DNA of 64,000 nt from Symsagittifera roscoffensis (Eukaryota > Xenacoelomorpha > Acoela > Convolutidae). The notes beneath the pieces were generated by a model, which made no database searches, had not been told where the DNA came from, and saw only the letters and a list, made by a program, of their open reading frames with translations. Shown here piece by piece: positions 1 through 14,100 of the stretch. Numbering within the stretch: the first letter of the stretch is position 1; each line of letters begins with the position of its first letter. The stretch spans positions 12,200,819 through 12,264,818 of the forward strand of contig NC_087064.1 of the NCBI RefSeq assembly GCF_963678635.1, read 5' to 3'. The position numbers were made by a program, and so were the translations under genes.

Positions 1-946
1 CGAAAGCTTAACAAAAAAATTGAACTGAAGATCAATGCTTTTGTTCAAACGGTGACCAGTTTAAAGCAAGCATCGGGGTTCAGTGGTAGAAATGTTGCCT
101 GCCTCCCGAGAGACCCGGCTTCTTTTCCCGGCCAATTATATGCAGAGAAATTTTCAGGAAAAGCGCAACCTGAAACTTTCGTAATTTTTTTTTACTATTC
201 CACTGTCAAAAACTGGAAAATTACTCAAATATTTAACTTGTTTCTAAAAATCAAACAAATTGAGTCAAAGTCATTCATGGTTTTGATTTAAAACTTTGAT
301 AAATGTTTGCAATGAAGAGCAAAGCGATTGTTCATGCGGTGAACACTTTAGTTCAGGCATCTGTGGCTCAGTGGTAGAATTTTCGCCGGCCATGTGATAG
401 ACCCGGGTTCGATTATCTGCCGATGAAGAACAGCAAGTTTTTCCAGGAAATGAGCAAACTGAAACTTTTGTAACTTTTACTGTTCAACTTTCAAAAAAGA
501 GGGAAACTACTCAAATCGTTAGCTGAACTCAAAAGCTAAAAATTAATGAGTCGAAATCTTTCATGGCTTTGATATGAAAGCCTTAGAAAAAATCGAACTG
601 AAGATCAATGCTTTTGTTCAAACGGTGAAGCATCTGAATTCAGTGGTAGAACTGTCGCCTGCCACGCGATGGATCAGGGATCAACTCTCGGCCGATCAAA
701 AGCAAATACATTTTCTAGGAAAATGCGCAAACTTAAACTTTCGTAATTATTTACTATTTCAATGTCAAAAAAAAGAGGATAATTACACAAATAATTAACT
801 TATTTCTGAAGTCAAACAAATTGAGCCGAAGTCATTCATGGTTTTGATTTAAATTTCTTATAAATGTTTGTTTTGGTTCAAAGTTTATGTCAATGTTTGA
901 AATATAGAGCAACGTTTCTGTTCATGCGGTGAACAGGTTATTTCCA

Positions 947-1011
947 GCATCGGTGGTTCAGTGGTAGAATTAACGCCTCCCAATACCCGTGTTCAATTCC
1001 GGGGCAATGCA
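947..1011 (+). pseudogene. tRNA-Gly pseudogene with anticodon-arm deletion
   Basis: The 5' acceptor GCATCGG and D arm are normal, but the body is only 65 nt. The sequence runs from the D stem to TAACGCCTCCCAATACCC, so several bases of the anticodon loop and 3' stem are gone. The T arm and 3' acceptor (GGGGCAATGCA) are present with mismatches. Confidence 0.8.
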
Positions 1012-1949
1012 GATCAGCAAAGTTTTCAGGGAAAAGCGTAACTAGGACTTTTGAATTTGTTTTACTGTTCCACTGTTTTTTACTGTTCCATTTGAAATTT
1101 TGGTGAAAAATTTGAAATGAGGACCAAAATTTTTTTGAAAAGGTTCCTCTCAGCATCGATGGTTCATTGCAAGAACTTTCGCTTGCCACTAGATAGACTC
1201 GGTTCCTACTCCCGGCCTATGCAGAGCAGCAACATTTTCCAGGAAGAGAGCAAAGTTTCGTAATTTGTTTTGTTCCACTGTCAAAAATAAGGGAAAATAA
1301 TCAAATAGTCAGCTGAACTTGTAATCTCAGAAAAAATGAAATAAACTTTTTCTCAAAGGGCGACAAATTGAATTCAACTAAAGCTGATTCAGTGGAAGAT
1401 TTCTTGAGTGCAACGCGATAAACCGGGGTTCTATTTCGGCCCAATTCACAGCAAAAAAAATCAGAAAAAGCGCACATTTAAGTTTTCGTAATAATATTGT
1501 TCTACTGTCAAAAAAGGGGAAACCTACCCAAATAATTAGCCTAATTCTAAAACTTGAACAAAATGATCCAAAAATCCAGAACATATACGGCTTTGATATC
1601 AAATATTGAGAAAAATGTGAACTGAGGAGTAATGCTTTTGTTCTTGCGTTGACCGATATGGTCAAGCATCAGTCGCTCATTGGCAGAATTGTCGAATGCC
1701 ACGAGGTTGACCCGGATTTGACTTTCGGCCGACAAAGAGCAGCAAAGTTTTCCAGGAACAGATCAAAATTAGGCTTTCGTATCTTTTTACTGTTCCACTG
1801 TCAAAAAAGAAGAAAACTACTCAAATTTTCAGCTAAAAACGAAACCTCAATTAAAATTAAACAAAGTTTTCATGATTTTGATTCAAAGCTTTGACGAAAA
1901 ACTGGATTGAAGAGCAAAACTTTGTCCAAACGTTAGTAATTTAATTCAA

Positions 1950-1983
1950 GCATCGGTGGTTCAGTGGAAGGGTTGACGCGGGT
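1950..1983 (+). pseudogene. 5'-only tRNA-Gly fragment at a deletion junction
   Basis: The body starts normally (GCATCGGTGGTTCAGTGG) and breaks off after about 34 nt. It runs straight into GAAGTTTCGAAGAAAAAATT, which elsewhere lies in the linker upstream of a tRNA body. A deletion therefore removed the rest of this body and most of its linker, leaving the next body only about 100 bases away at 2054. Confidence 0.8.
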
Positions 1984-2053
1984 TGAAGTTTCGAAGAAAA
2001 AATTGGATTGAAGAGCAAAACTTTGTTCGAACGATTAAAATAGTGTAAATCAA

Positions 2054-2113
2054 GCGTCGGCGGTTCAGTGGTAGAACTGTTGCCTGCCTCGCGATAAACA
2101 CGGTTTTGATTTT
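2054..2113 (+). pseudogene. 3'-truncated tRNA-Gly pseudogene
   Basis: Acceptor 5' half, D arm and anticodon region (GTTGC, loop CTGCCTC, GCGAT) are recognisable. The body then passes from the T-arm region into TTTTTTCAACTTCTTACTG, which is linker sequence. There is no 3' acceptor strand. Confidence 0.75.
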
Positions 2114-4735
2114 TTCAACTTCTTACTGGGAAAATTTGAAATTGGGAAAATTGAATTGAAGAGGAAACTTTTTATTCAAACGGTGAACGGTTTAATTCAA
2201 GCATCGGTGGGTTAGTTGAAGAGTTGTCGCCTGCCTAGCAATATACCCGTATTTGGCTCCCGGCCGATGCAGGGCAGATAGTTTTCCTAGAAAATCGCAG
2301 AATTAAAATTTTTAAAATTTTACAGTTCCACTGTCAAAAAAGAAGAAAAACACTCAAATATTCAGCTGAATTCGAAACCTTAATTAAAAAGAAATAAAAA
2401 AGTTTTGATGATTTTGATTCGAAGCTTTGATGAAAAAATTGGAATGAAGAGCAAAAAATTGTCGAAAAGATTGAAACGGTTAAAATCCAGCATCGGTGGT
2501 TCAGTGGTAGAATTGTCGCCTGCCACTCGATAGACCCGAGTTTGATTTCTGGTGCTGCAAAGCAGAAAAACATTCCTAGAAAAATGCAATTTAAATTTTC
2601 TCAACTTTTTACTGCTCCACTGTCAAAAATGAAGAAAACTACTCAAATTTTCAGCTGAACTCGAAACCTCACAAAAATGAAACAAAAGTTTTATGATTTT
2701 GATTCGAAGCTTTGATAAAAAAAATTAGAATGGAGAGCAAAGTTTTGTTCAAACGATTAAAATAGTGTAAATCTGGCATCGCTGTTTTAATGGTAGTATT
2801 GTCGCCTGACACGCAATAGACCCGGGTTCGATTCCCGACCGATGCATAGCAGAAAAAATTTCCTAGGATAGAGCAGTCTTAAAGCTTTGTAACTTATTAC
2901 TGTTCCACTGTCAAAAAAGAGGAAAACTACTCAAATAAATAGCTGTATTTAAAACTCAAATGAATTGAATCATTCATGGTTTTGATTCAAAATATTGTTA
3001 AAAAATTGAAATGAAGGGCAAAGTTTTTGTTCAAACGGTGAACGACTTGATTCAAGCATCAGTGGTTCAGTGGCAGGATTGTCGCCTGCCAAGGAATATA
3101 CCCGTGTTCGAGACCCGGCCGATGCAGCGCAGAGAGTTTTACTAGAAAAGCGCAAAATTAAACTTTTGTAATTTTTACTGTCCACTGTCAAAAATGAAGA
3201 AAACTACTCAAATATTCAGCTGAATTCGAAGACTTACTTAAAATGAAACAAAGTTTTCATGATTTTGATTCGAAGCTTTGATAGAAAAAAATTAGAATGG
3301 AGAGCAAAATGTTGTTGGAACGATTAAAACAGTGAAAAGCAAGCATCTGTGGCTCAGTGGTAGAATAGTCGTCCCCCACGCGATAGACCCGTGTTCGATT
3401 TCCGTCCAATGCAAAGAAGAAAAAAAATTCCAAGAGAAGCGCAATCCTAATTTTTTTGTATTTTCTTACTGCTTCATTGTCAAAAAAGAAGAAAACCACT
3501 CAAATAAATAGCTGAATTCGAAACCTCATTTAAAACGAAACAAAATTTTCATGATTTCGATTCCAAACTTTGATTTAAAAAATTAGAAGGAAGAGCAAAA
3601 TTTTGCGGGAACGATTAAAACAGTTTAACTCAAGTCTCTGTGGTTCAGTGGCAGAATAGTCGTCTCCCACGCAAAAGACCCGTGTTCGTTTCCCGGGCGA
3701 TGCAAAGAAGAAAAAAATTTCCAAGAAAAGCGCAATCCTAATTTTTTGTATTTTCTTATTGCTCCATTGTAAAAAAAAAGAGGAAAACCACTCAAATAAA
3801 TAGCTGAAATCGAAACCTCACTTAAAACGAAACAAAACTGTCATGATTTTGATTCGAAGCTTTGATAAAAAAAATTAGAATGAAGAGCAAAATTTGGTGG
3901 GAACGATTAAAACAGTGAGTACTCAAGCCACTGTGGTTCAGTGGTAGAATAGTCGTCTAACACGCGATAGACTCGTGTTCGTTTCCCGGGCGATGCAAAG
4001 AAGAAAAAAAATTCCTAGAAAAGCGCAATCTTAATTTTTTTGTGTTTTCTTACTGCTCCATTGTCAAAAAAGAAGAAAACCACTCAAATAAATAGCTGAA
4101 TTCGAAACCTCATTTAAAACGAAACAAAATTTTCATGATTTTGATTCCAAACTTTGATTTAAAAAATTAGAAGGAAGAGCAAAATTTTGTGGGAACGATT
4201 AAAACAGTGAGAACTCAAGCCACTGTGGTTCAGTGGTAGAATAGTCGTCTCCCACGCAAAAGACCCGTGTTCGTTTCCCGGGCGATGCAAAGAAGAAAAA
4301 AATTTCCAAGAAAAGCGCAATCTTAATTTTTTGTATTTTCTTATTGCGCCATTGTAAAAAAAAAAGAGGAAAACCACTCAAATAAATAGCTGAAATCGAA
4401 ACCTCACTTAAAACGAAACAAAACTGTCATGATTTTGATTCGAAGCTTTGATAAAAAAAATTAGAATGAAGAGCAAAATTTTGTGGGAACGATTAAAACA
4501 GTGAGTACTCAAGCCTCTGTGGTTCAGTGGTAGAATAGTCGTCTAACACGCGATAGACTCGTGTTCGTTTCACGGGCGATGCAAAGAAGAAAAAAAATTC
4601 CTAGAAAAGCGAAATCTTAATTTTTTGTATTTTCTTATTGCTCCATTGTAAAAAAAAGAGGAAAACCACTCAAATAAATAGCTGCAATCGAAACCTCACT
4701 TAAAACGAAACAAAACTGTCATGATTTTGGTTCGA

Positions 4736-6460
4736 AGCTTTGATAAAAAAAATTAGAATGAAGAGCAAAATTTTGTGGGAACGATTAAAACAGTGAGAAC
4801 TCAAGCCACTGTGGTTCAGTGGTAGAATAGTCGTCTAACACGCGATAGACTCGTGTTCGTTTCCCGGGCGATGCAAAGAAGAAAAAAAATTCCTAGAAAA
4901 GCGCAATCCTAATTTTTTGTAATTTCTTACTGCTTCACTGTCAAAAAAGAGGAAATTACTCAAATAAATAGCTGAATTTTGAAACTCAAATGAAATGAAT
5001 CATTCATGATTTTGATTCGAAAGTTTGGTAAAAAAAATTGCAATAAAGAGCAAAGTTTTTGTTCAAACGGTGAACAGTTTAAATCAAGCATCGGTGGGTT
5101 AGTGAAAGAATTGTCGCCTGCCTAGCAATTTACCCGTATTCGACTCGCGGCCGATGCAGCGCAGATAGTTTTCCTAGTAAATCACAAAATTAAAATTTCG
5201 TTTTTTCACAGTTCCACTGTCAAAAAAGAAGAAAAATACTCAAATATTCAGCCGAGTTCGAAGCCTTAATTAAAATGAAACAAAGTTTTGGTGATTTTGA
5301 TTCGAAGCTTTGATAGAAAAAAATTAGAATGGAGAGCAAAATTTTGTTGGAACGATTAAAACAGTAAAAATCAAGCATCTGTGGTTCAGTGGTAGAATAG
5401 TCGTCCCCCACGCGATATACCCGTGTTTGATTTCCGTCCGATGCAAAGAAGAAAAAAATTTCCAAGAGAAGCGCAATCCTAATTTTTTTGTACTTTCTTA
5501 CTGCTCCATTGTCAAAAAAGAAGAAAACCACTCAAATAAATAGCTGAATTCGAAACCTCATTTAAAACGAAACAAAATTTTCATGATTTTGATTCCAAAC
5601 TTTGATTTAAAAAATTAGAAGGAACAGCAAAATTTTGTGGCAACGATTAAAACAGTGAGAACTCAAGCCACTGTGGTTCAGTGGTAGAATAGTCGTCTAA
5701 CACGCGATAGACCCGTGTTCGTTTCCCGGGCGATGCAAAGAAGAAAAAAATTTCCAAGAAAAGCGAAATCTTAATTTTTTGTATTTTCTTATTGCTCCAT
5801 TGTAAAAAAAAGAGGAAAAACACTCAAATAAATAGCTGAAAACAAAACCTCACTTAAAACGAAACAAAACTGTCATGGTTTTGATTCGAAGCTTTGATAA
5901 AAAAAATTAGAATGAAGAGCAAAATTTTGTGGGAACGATTAAAACAGTGAGAACTCAAGCCACTGTGGTTCAGTGGTAGAATAGTCGTCTAACACGCGAT
6001 AGACTCGTGTTCGTTTCCCGGGCGATGCAAAGAAGAAAAAAAATTCCTAGAAAAGCGCAATCCTAATTTTTTGTAACTTCTTACTGCTTCACTGTCAAAA
6101 AAGAGGAAAACTACTCAAATAAATAGCTGAATTTTAAAACTCAAATGAAATGAATCATTCATGATTTTGATTCGAAAGTTTGGTAAAAAAAATTGCAATA
6201 AAGAGCAAAGTTTTTGTTCAAACGGTGAACAGTTTAAATCAAGCATCGGTGGGTTAGTGAAAGAATTGTCGCCTGCCTAGCAATTTACCCGTATTCGACT
6301 CGCGGCCGATGCAGCGCAGATAGTTTTCCTAGTAAATCACAAAATTAAACTTTCGTTTTTTCACAGTTCCACTGTCAAAAAAGAAGAAAAATACTCAAAT
6401 TTTTAGCCGAATTCGAAGCCTTAATGAAAATGAAACAAAGTTTTGGTGATTTTGATTCGA
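4736..6460 (+). repeat. 1,725-bp six-unit repeat, copy 1
   Basis: Bodies at 4805, 5088, 5375, 5667, 5959 and 6243 each recur exactly 1,725 bases later. Small variants such as the alternation AAAATTTCG/AAACTTTCG after successive class-3 bodies are shared. The copies abut. Similarity starts and stops in the linker at GAAGCTTTGATA, the apparent crossover point. Confidence 0.88.
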
Positions 6461-8185
6461 AGCTTTGATAAAAAAAATTAGAATGAAGAGCAAAATTTTG
6501 TGGGAACGATTAAAACAGTGAGAACTCAAGCCACTGTGGTTCAGTGGTAGAATAGTCGTCTAACACGCGATAGACTCGTGTTCGTTTCCCGGGCGATGCA
6601 AAGAAGAAAAAAAATTCCTAGAAAAGCGCAATCCTAATTTTTTGTAATTTCTTACTGCTTCACTGTCAAAAAAGAGGAAATTACTCAAATAAATAGCTGA
6701 ATTTTGAAACTCAAATGAAATGAATCATTCATGATTTTGATTCGAAAGTTTGGTAAAAAAAATTGCAATAAAGAGCAAAGTTTTTGTTCAAACGGTGAAC
6801 AGTTTAAATCAAGCATCGGTGGGTTAGTGAAAGAATTGTCGCCTGCCTAGCAATTTACCCGTATTCGACTCGCGGCCGATGCAGCGCAGATAGTTTTCCT
6901 AGTAAATCACAAAATTAAAATTTCGTTTTTTCACAGTTCCACTGTCAAAAAAGAAGAAAAATACTCAAATATTCAGCCGAGTTCGAAGCCTTAATTAAAA
7001 TGAAACAAAGTTTTGGTGATTTTGATTCGAAGCTTTGATAGAAAAAAATTAGAATGGAGAGCAAAATTTTGTTGGAACGATTAAAACAGTAAAAATCAAG
7101 CATCTGTGGTTCAGTGGTAGAATAGTCGTCCCCCACGCGATATACCCGTGTTTGATTTCCGTCCGATGCAAAGAAGAAAAAAATTTCCAAGAGAAGCGCA
7201 ATCCTAATTTTTTTGTACTTTCTTACTGCTCCATTGTCAAAAAAGAAGAAAACCACTCAAATAAATAGCTGAATTCGAAACCTCATTTAAAACGAAACAA
7301 AATTTTCATGATTTTGATTCCAAACTTTGATTTAAAAAATTAGAAGGAACAGCAAAATTTTGTGGCAACGATTAAAACAGTGAGAACTCAAGCCACTGTG
7401 GTTCAGTGGTAGAATAGTCGTCTAACACGCGATAGACCCGTGTTCGTTTCCCGGGCGATGCAAAGAAGAAAAAAATTTCCAAGAAAAGCGAAATCTTAAT
7501 TTTTTGTATTTTCTTATTGCTCCATTGTAAAAAAAAGAGGAAAAACACTCAAATAAATAGCTGAAAACAAAACCTCACTTAAAACGAAACAAAACTGTCA
7601 TGGTTTTGATTCGAAGCTTTGATAAAAAAAATTAGAATGAAGAGCAAAATTTTGTGGGAACGATTAAAACAGTGAGAACTCAAGCCACTGTGGTTCAGTG
7701 GTAGAATAGTCGTCTAACACGCGATAGACTCGTGTTCGTTTCCCGGGCGATGCAAAGAAGAAAAAAAATTCCTAGAAAAGCGCAATCCTAATTTTTTGTA
7801 ACTTCTTACTGCTTCACTGTCAAAAAAGAGGAAAACTACTCAAATAAATAGCTGAATTTTAAAACTCAAATGAAATGAATCATTCATGATTTTGATTCGA
7901 AAGTTTGGTAAAAAAAATTGCAATAAAGAGCAAAGTTTTTGTTCAAACGGTGAACAGTTTAAATCAAGCATCGGTGGGTTAGTGAAAGAATTGTCGCCTG
8001 CCTAGCAATTTACCCGTATTCGACTCGCGGCCGATGCAGCGCAGATAGTTTTCCTAGTAAATCACAAAATTAAACTTTCGTTTTTTCACAGTTCCACTGT
8101 CAAAAAAGAAGAAAAATACTCAAATTTTTAGCCGAATTCGAAGCCTTAATGAAAATGAAACAAAGTTTTGGTGATTTTGATTCGA
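6461..8185 (+). repeat. 1,725-bp six-unit repeat, copy 2
   Basis: Bodies at 6530, 6813, 7100, 7392, 7684 and 7968 match copy 1 in class, spacing and private variants. After this copy the next body, 8255, is of the CCC/C33 class where copy 1 was followed by the AAC class. This fixes the right-hand breakpoint at about 8185. Confidence 0.88.
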
Positions 8186-11100
8186 AGCTTTGATAGAAAA
8201 AAATTAGAATGGAGAGCAAAATTTTGTTGGAACGATTAAAACAGTAAAAATCAAGCATCTGTGGTTCAGTGGTAGAATAGTCGTCCCCCACGCGATAGAC
8301 CCGTGTTTGATTTCCGTCCGATGCAAAGAAGAAAAAAATTTCCAAGAGAAGCGCAATCCTAATTTTTTTGTATTTTCTTACTGCTCCATTGTCAAAAAAG
8401 AAGAAAACCACTCAAATAAATAGCTGAATTCGAAACCTCATTTAAAACGAAACAAAATTTTCATGATTTTGATTCCAAACTTTGATTTAAAAAATTAGAA
8501 GGAAGAGCAAAATTTTGTGGGAACGATTAAAACAGTGAGAACTCAAGCCACTGTGTTTCAGTGGTAGAATAGTCGTCTAACACGGGATAGACCCGTGTTC
8601 GTTTCCCGGGCGATGCAAAGAAGAAAAAAATTTCCAAGAAAAGCGAAATCTTAATTTTTTGTATTTTCTTATTGCTCCATTGTAAAAAAAAAAAGAGGAA
8701 AACCACTCAAATAAATAGCTGAAATCGAAACCTCACTTAAAACGAAACAAAACTGTCATGATTTTGATTCGAAGCTTTGATAAAAAAAATTAGAATGAAG
8801 AGCAAAATTTTGTGGGAACGATTAAAACAGTGAAAACTCAAGCCACTGTGGTTCAGTGGTAGAATAGTCGTCTAACACGCGATAGACTCGTTTTCGATCC
8901 CGGGCGATGCAAAGAAGAAAAAAATTTCCAAGAAAAGCGAAATCTTAATTTTTTGTATTTTCTTATTGCTCCAGGTAAAAAAAAAGAGGAAAACCACTCA
9001 AATAAATAGCTGCAATCGAAACCTCACTTAAAACGAAACAAAACTGTCATGATTTTGATTCGAAGAAGCTTTGATAAAAAAAATTAGAATGAAGAGCAAA
9101 ATTTTGTGGGAACGATTAAAACAGTGAGAACTCAAGCCACTGTGGTTCAGTGGTAGAATAGTCGTCTAACACGCGATAGACTCGTTTTCGTTTCCCGGGC
9201 GATGCAAAGAAGAAAAAAAATTCCTAGAAAAGCGCAATCCTAATTTTTTGTAACTTCTTACTGCTTCACTGTCAAAAAAGGGGAAATTACTCAAATAAAT
9301 AGCTGAATTTTGAAACTCAAATGAAATGAATCATTCATGATTTTGATTCGAAAGTTTGGTAAAAAAAATTGCAATAAAGAGCAAAGTTTTTGTTCAAACG
9401 GTGAACAGTTTAAATCAAGCATCGGTGGGTTAGTGAAAGAATTGTCGCCTGCCTAGCAATTTACCCGTATTCGACTAGCGGTCGATGCAGCGCAGATAGT
9501 TTTCCTAGTAAATCACAAAATTAAACTTTCGTTTTTTCACAGTTCCACTGTCAAAAAAGAAGAAAAATACTCAAATATTCAGCCGAATTCGAAGCCTTAA
9601 TTAAAATGAAACAAAGTTTTGGTGATTTTGATTCGAAGCTTTGATAGAAAAAAATTAGAATGGAGAGCAAAATTTTGTTGGAACGATTAAAACAGTAAAA
9701 ATCAAGCATCTGAGGTTCAGTGGTAGAATAGTCGTCCCCCACGCGATATACCCATGTTTGATTTCCGTCCGATGCAAAGAAGAAAAAAATTTCCAAGAGA
9801 AGCGCAATCCTAATTTTTTTGTATTTTCTTACTGCTCCATTGTCAAAAAAGAAGAAAACCGCTCAAATAAATAGCTGAATTCGAAACTTCATTTAAAACG
9901 AAACAAAATTTTCATGATTTTGATTCCAAACTTTGATTTAAAAAATTAGAAGGAAGAGCAAAATTTTGTGGGAACGATTAAAACAGTGAGAACTCAAGCC
10001 ACTGTGGTTCAGTGGTAGAATAGTCGTCTAACACGCAATAGACTCGTGTTCGTTTCACGGGCGATGCAAAGAAGAAAAAAAATTCCTAGAAAAGCGAAAT
10101 CTTAATTTTTTGTATTTTCTTATTGCTCCATTGTAAAAAAAAGAGGAAAACCACTCAAATAAATAGCTGCAATCGAAACCTCACTTAAAACGAAACAAAA
10201 CTGTCATGATTTTGATTCGAAGCTTTGATAAAAAAAATTAGAATGAAGAGCAAAATTTTGTGGGAACGATTAAAACAGTGAGAACTCAAGCCACTGTGGT
10301 TCAGTGGTAGAATAGTCGTCTAACACGCGATAGACTCGTGTTCGTTTCCCGGGCGATGCAAAGAAGAAAAAAAATTCCTAGAAAAGCGCAATCCTAATTT
10401 TTTGTAATTTCTTACTGCTTCACTGTCAAAAAAGAGGAAATTACTCAAATAAATAGCTGAATTTTGAAACTCAAATGAAATGAATCATTCATGATTTTGA
10501 TTCGAAAGTTTGGTAAAAAAAATTGCAATAAAGAGCAAAGTTTTTGTTCAAACGGTGAACAGTTTAAATCAAGCATCGGTGGGTTAGTGAAAGAATTGTC
10601 GCCTGCCTAGCAATTTACCCGTATTCGACTCGCGGCCGATGCAGCGCAGATAGTTTTCCTAGTAAATCACAAAATTAAAATTTCGTTTTTTCACAGTTCC
10701 ACTGTCAAAAAAGAAGAAAAATACTCAAATATTCAGCCGAGTTCGAAGCCTTAATTAAAATGAAACAAAGTTTTGGTGATTTTGATTCGAAGCTTTGATA
10801 GAAAAAATTTAGAATGGAGAGCAAAATTTTGTTGGAACGATTAAAACAGTAAAAATCAAGCATCGGTGGTTCAGTGGTAGAATAGTCGTCCCCCACGCGA
10901 TAGACCCGTGTTTGATTTCCGTCCGATGCAAAGAAGAAAAAAATTTCCAAGAGAAGCGCAATCCTAATTTTTTTGTATTTTCTTACTGCTCCATTGTCAA
11001 AAAAGAAGAAAACCACTCAAATAAATAGCTGAATTCGAAACCTCATTTAAAACGAAACAAAATTTTCATGATTTTGATTCCAAACTTTGATTTAAAAAAT

Positions 11101-14100
11101 TAGAAGGAAGAGCAAAATTTTGTGGGAACGATTAAAACAGTGAGAACTCAAGCCACTGTGTTTCAGTGGTAGAATAGTCGTCTAACACGCGATAGACCCG
11201 TGTTCGTTTCCCGGGCGATGCAAAGAAGAAAAAAATTTCCAAGAAAAGCGAAATCTTAATTTTTTGTATTTTCTTATTGCTCCATTGTAAAAAAAAAAGA
11301 GGAAAACCACTCAAATAAATAGCTGAAATCGAAACCTCACTTAAAACGAAACAAAACTGTCATGATTTTGATTCGAAGCTTTGATAAAAAAAATTAGAAT
11401 GAAGAGCAAAATTTTGTGGGAACGATTAAAACAATGAAAACTCAAGCCACTGTGGTTCAGTGGTAGAATAGTCATCTAACACGCGATAGACTCGTGTTCG
11501 TTTCCCGGGCGATGCAAAGAAGAAAAAAATTTCCAAGAAAAGCGAAATCTTAATTTTTTGTATTTTCTTATTGCTCCATTGTAAAAAAAAAAGAGGAAAA
11601 CCACTCAAATAAATAGCTGCAATCGAAACCTCACTTAAAACGAAACAAAACTGTCATGATTTTGATTCGAAGCTTTGATAAAAAAACTTAGAATGAAGAG
11701 CAAAATTTTGTGGGAACGATTAAAACAGTGAGAACTCAAGCCACTGTGGTTCAGTGGTAGAATAGTCGTCTCACACGCGATAGACTCGTGTTCGTTTCCC
11801 GGGCGATGCAAGGAAGAAAAAAAATTCCTAGAAAAACGCAATCCTAATTTTTTGTAACTTCTTACTGCTTCACTGTCAAAAAAGAGGAAATTACTCAAAT
11901 AAATAGCTGAATTTTGAAACTCAAATGAAATGAATCATTCATGATTTTGATTCGAAAGTTTGGTAAAAAAAATTGCAATGAAGAGCAAAGTTTTTGTTCA
12001 AACGGTGAACAGTTTAAATCAAGCATCGGTGGGTTAGTGAAAGAATTGTCGCCTGCCTAGCAATTTAACCGTATTCGACTCGCGGCCGATGCAGCGCAGA
12101 TAGTTTTCCTAGTAAATCACAAAATTAAACTTTCGTTTTTTCACAGTTCCACTGTCAAAAAAGAAGAAAAATACTCAAATATTCAGCCGAATTCGAAGCC
12201 TTAATTAAAATGAAACAAAGTTTTGGTGATTTTGATTCGAAGCTTTGATAGAAAAAATTAGAATGGAGAGCAAAATTTTGTTGGAACGATTAAAACAGTA
12301 AAAATCAAGCATCTGTGGTTCAGTGGTAGAATAGTCGTCCCCCACGCGATATACCCGTGTTTGATTTCCGTCCGATGCAAAGAAGAAAAAAATTTCCAAG
12401 AGAAGCGCAATCCTAATTTTTTTGTATTTTCTTACTGCTCCATTGTCAAAAAAGAAGAAAACCACTCAAATAAATAGCTGAATTCGAAACCTCATTTAAA
12501 ACGAAACAAAATTTTCATGATTTTGATTCCAAACTTTGATTTAAAAAATTAGAAGGAAGAGCAAAATTTTGTGGGAACGATTAAAACAGTGAGAACTCAA
12601 GCCACTGTGGTTCAGTGGTAGAATAGTCGTCTAACACGCGAGAGACCCGTGTTCGTTTCCCGGGCGATGCAAAGAAGAAAACAATTTCCAAGAAAAGCGA
12701 AATCTTAATTTTTTGTATTTTCTTATTGCTCCATTGTAAAAAAAAAAAGAGGAAAACCACTCAAATAAATAGCTGAAATCAAAACCTCACTTAAAACGAA
12801 ACAAAACTGTCATGGTTTTGATTCGAAGCTTTGATAAAAAAAATTAGAATGAAGAGCAAAATTTTGTGGGAACGATTAAAACAGTGAGAACTCAAGCCAC
12901 TGTGGTTCAGTGGTAGAATAGTCGTCTAACACGCAATAGACTCGTGTTTGTTTCCCGGGCGATGCAAAGAAGAAAAAATATTCCTAGAAAAGCGCAATCC
13001 TAATTTTTTGTAACTTCTTACTGCTTCACTGTCAAAAAAGAGGAAAACTACTCAAATAAATAGCTGAATTTTGAAACTCAAATGAAATGAATCATTCATG
13101 ATTTTGATTCGAAAGTTTGGTAAAAAAAATTGCAATAAAGAGCAAAGCTTTTGTTCAAACGGTGAACAGTTTAAATCAAGCATCGGTGGGTTAGTGAAAG
13201 AATTGTCGCCTGCCTAGCAATTTACCCGTATTCGACTCGCGGCCGATGCAGCGCAGATAGTTTTCCTAGTAAATCACAAAATTAAACTTTCGTTTTTTCA
13301 CAGTTCCACTGTCAAAAAAAAAGAAAAATACTCAAATATTCAGCCGAATTCGAAGCCTTAATTAAAATGAAACAAAGTTTTGGTGATTTTGATTCGAAGC
13401 TTTGATAGAAAAAAATTAGAATGGAGAGCAAAATTTTGTTGGAACGATTAAAACAGTAAAAATCAAGCATCTGTGGTTCAGTGGTAGAATAGTCGTCCCC
13501 CACGCGATAGACCCGTGTTTGATTTCCGTCCGATGCAAAGAAGAAAAAAATTTCCAAGAGAAGCGCATTCCTAATTTTTTTGTTTTTTCTTAGTGCTCCA
13601 TTGTCAAAAGAGAAGAAAACCACTCAAATAAATAGCTGAATTCGAAACCTCATTTAAAACGAAACAAAATTTTCATGATTTTTTTTCCAAACTTTGATTT
13701 AAAAAATTAGAAGGAAGAGCAAAATTTTGTGGGAACGATTAAAACAGTGAGAACTCAAGCCACTGTGTTTCAGTGGTAGAATAGTCGTCTAACACGCGAT
13801 AGACCCGTGTTCGTTTCCCGGGCGATGCTAAGAAGAAAAAAATTTCCAAGAAAAGCGAAATCTTAATTTTTTGTATTTTCTTATTGCTCCATTGTAAAAA
13901 AAGAGGAAAACCACTCAAATAAATAGCTGAAATCGAAACCTCACTTAAAACGAAACAAAACTGTCATGATTTTGATTCGAAGCCTTGATAAAAAAAATTA
14001 GAATGAAGAGCAAACTTTTGTGGGAACGATTAAAACAGTGAGAACTCAAGCCACTGTGGTTCAGTGGTAGAATATTCGTCTAACACGCGATAGGCTCGTG

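Larger units (their letters stand above)
1..3300 (+). repeat. Degenerate array segment, 13 scrambled tRNA-Gly-like units
   Basis: Bodies begin at about 70, 357, 630, 947, 1153, 1378, 1666, 1950, 2054, 2201, 2490, 2776 and 3056. None folds into an intact cloverleaf. Acceptor 3' halves are often lost, for example around 144, 426 and 699. The linkers are less alike here than anywhere else in the window. Units 2776-2846 and 3056-3126 are the best kept. No other gene is visible. I infer an older, less homogenised part of the array. Confidence 0.85.

Noticed and set aside
5220-5531. 103-codon minus-strand ORF, repeated identically at 6945-7256 and nearly so at 8100-8411 and others
   Set aside because: It is the antisense reading of a linker and a tRNA-like body. 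Repetition of the DNA explains the conservation. Lengths change with small indels, and there is no recognisable domain.
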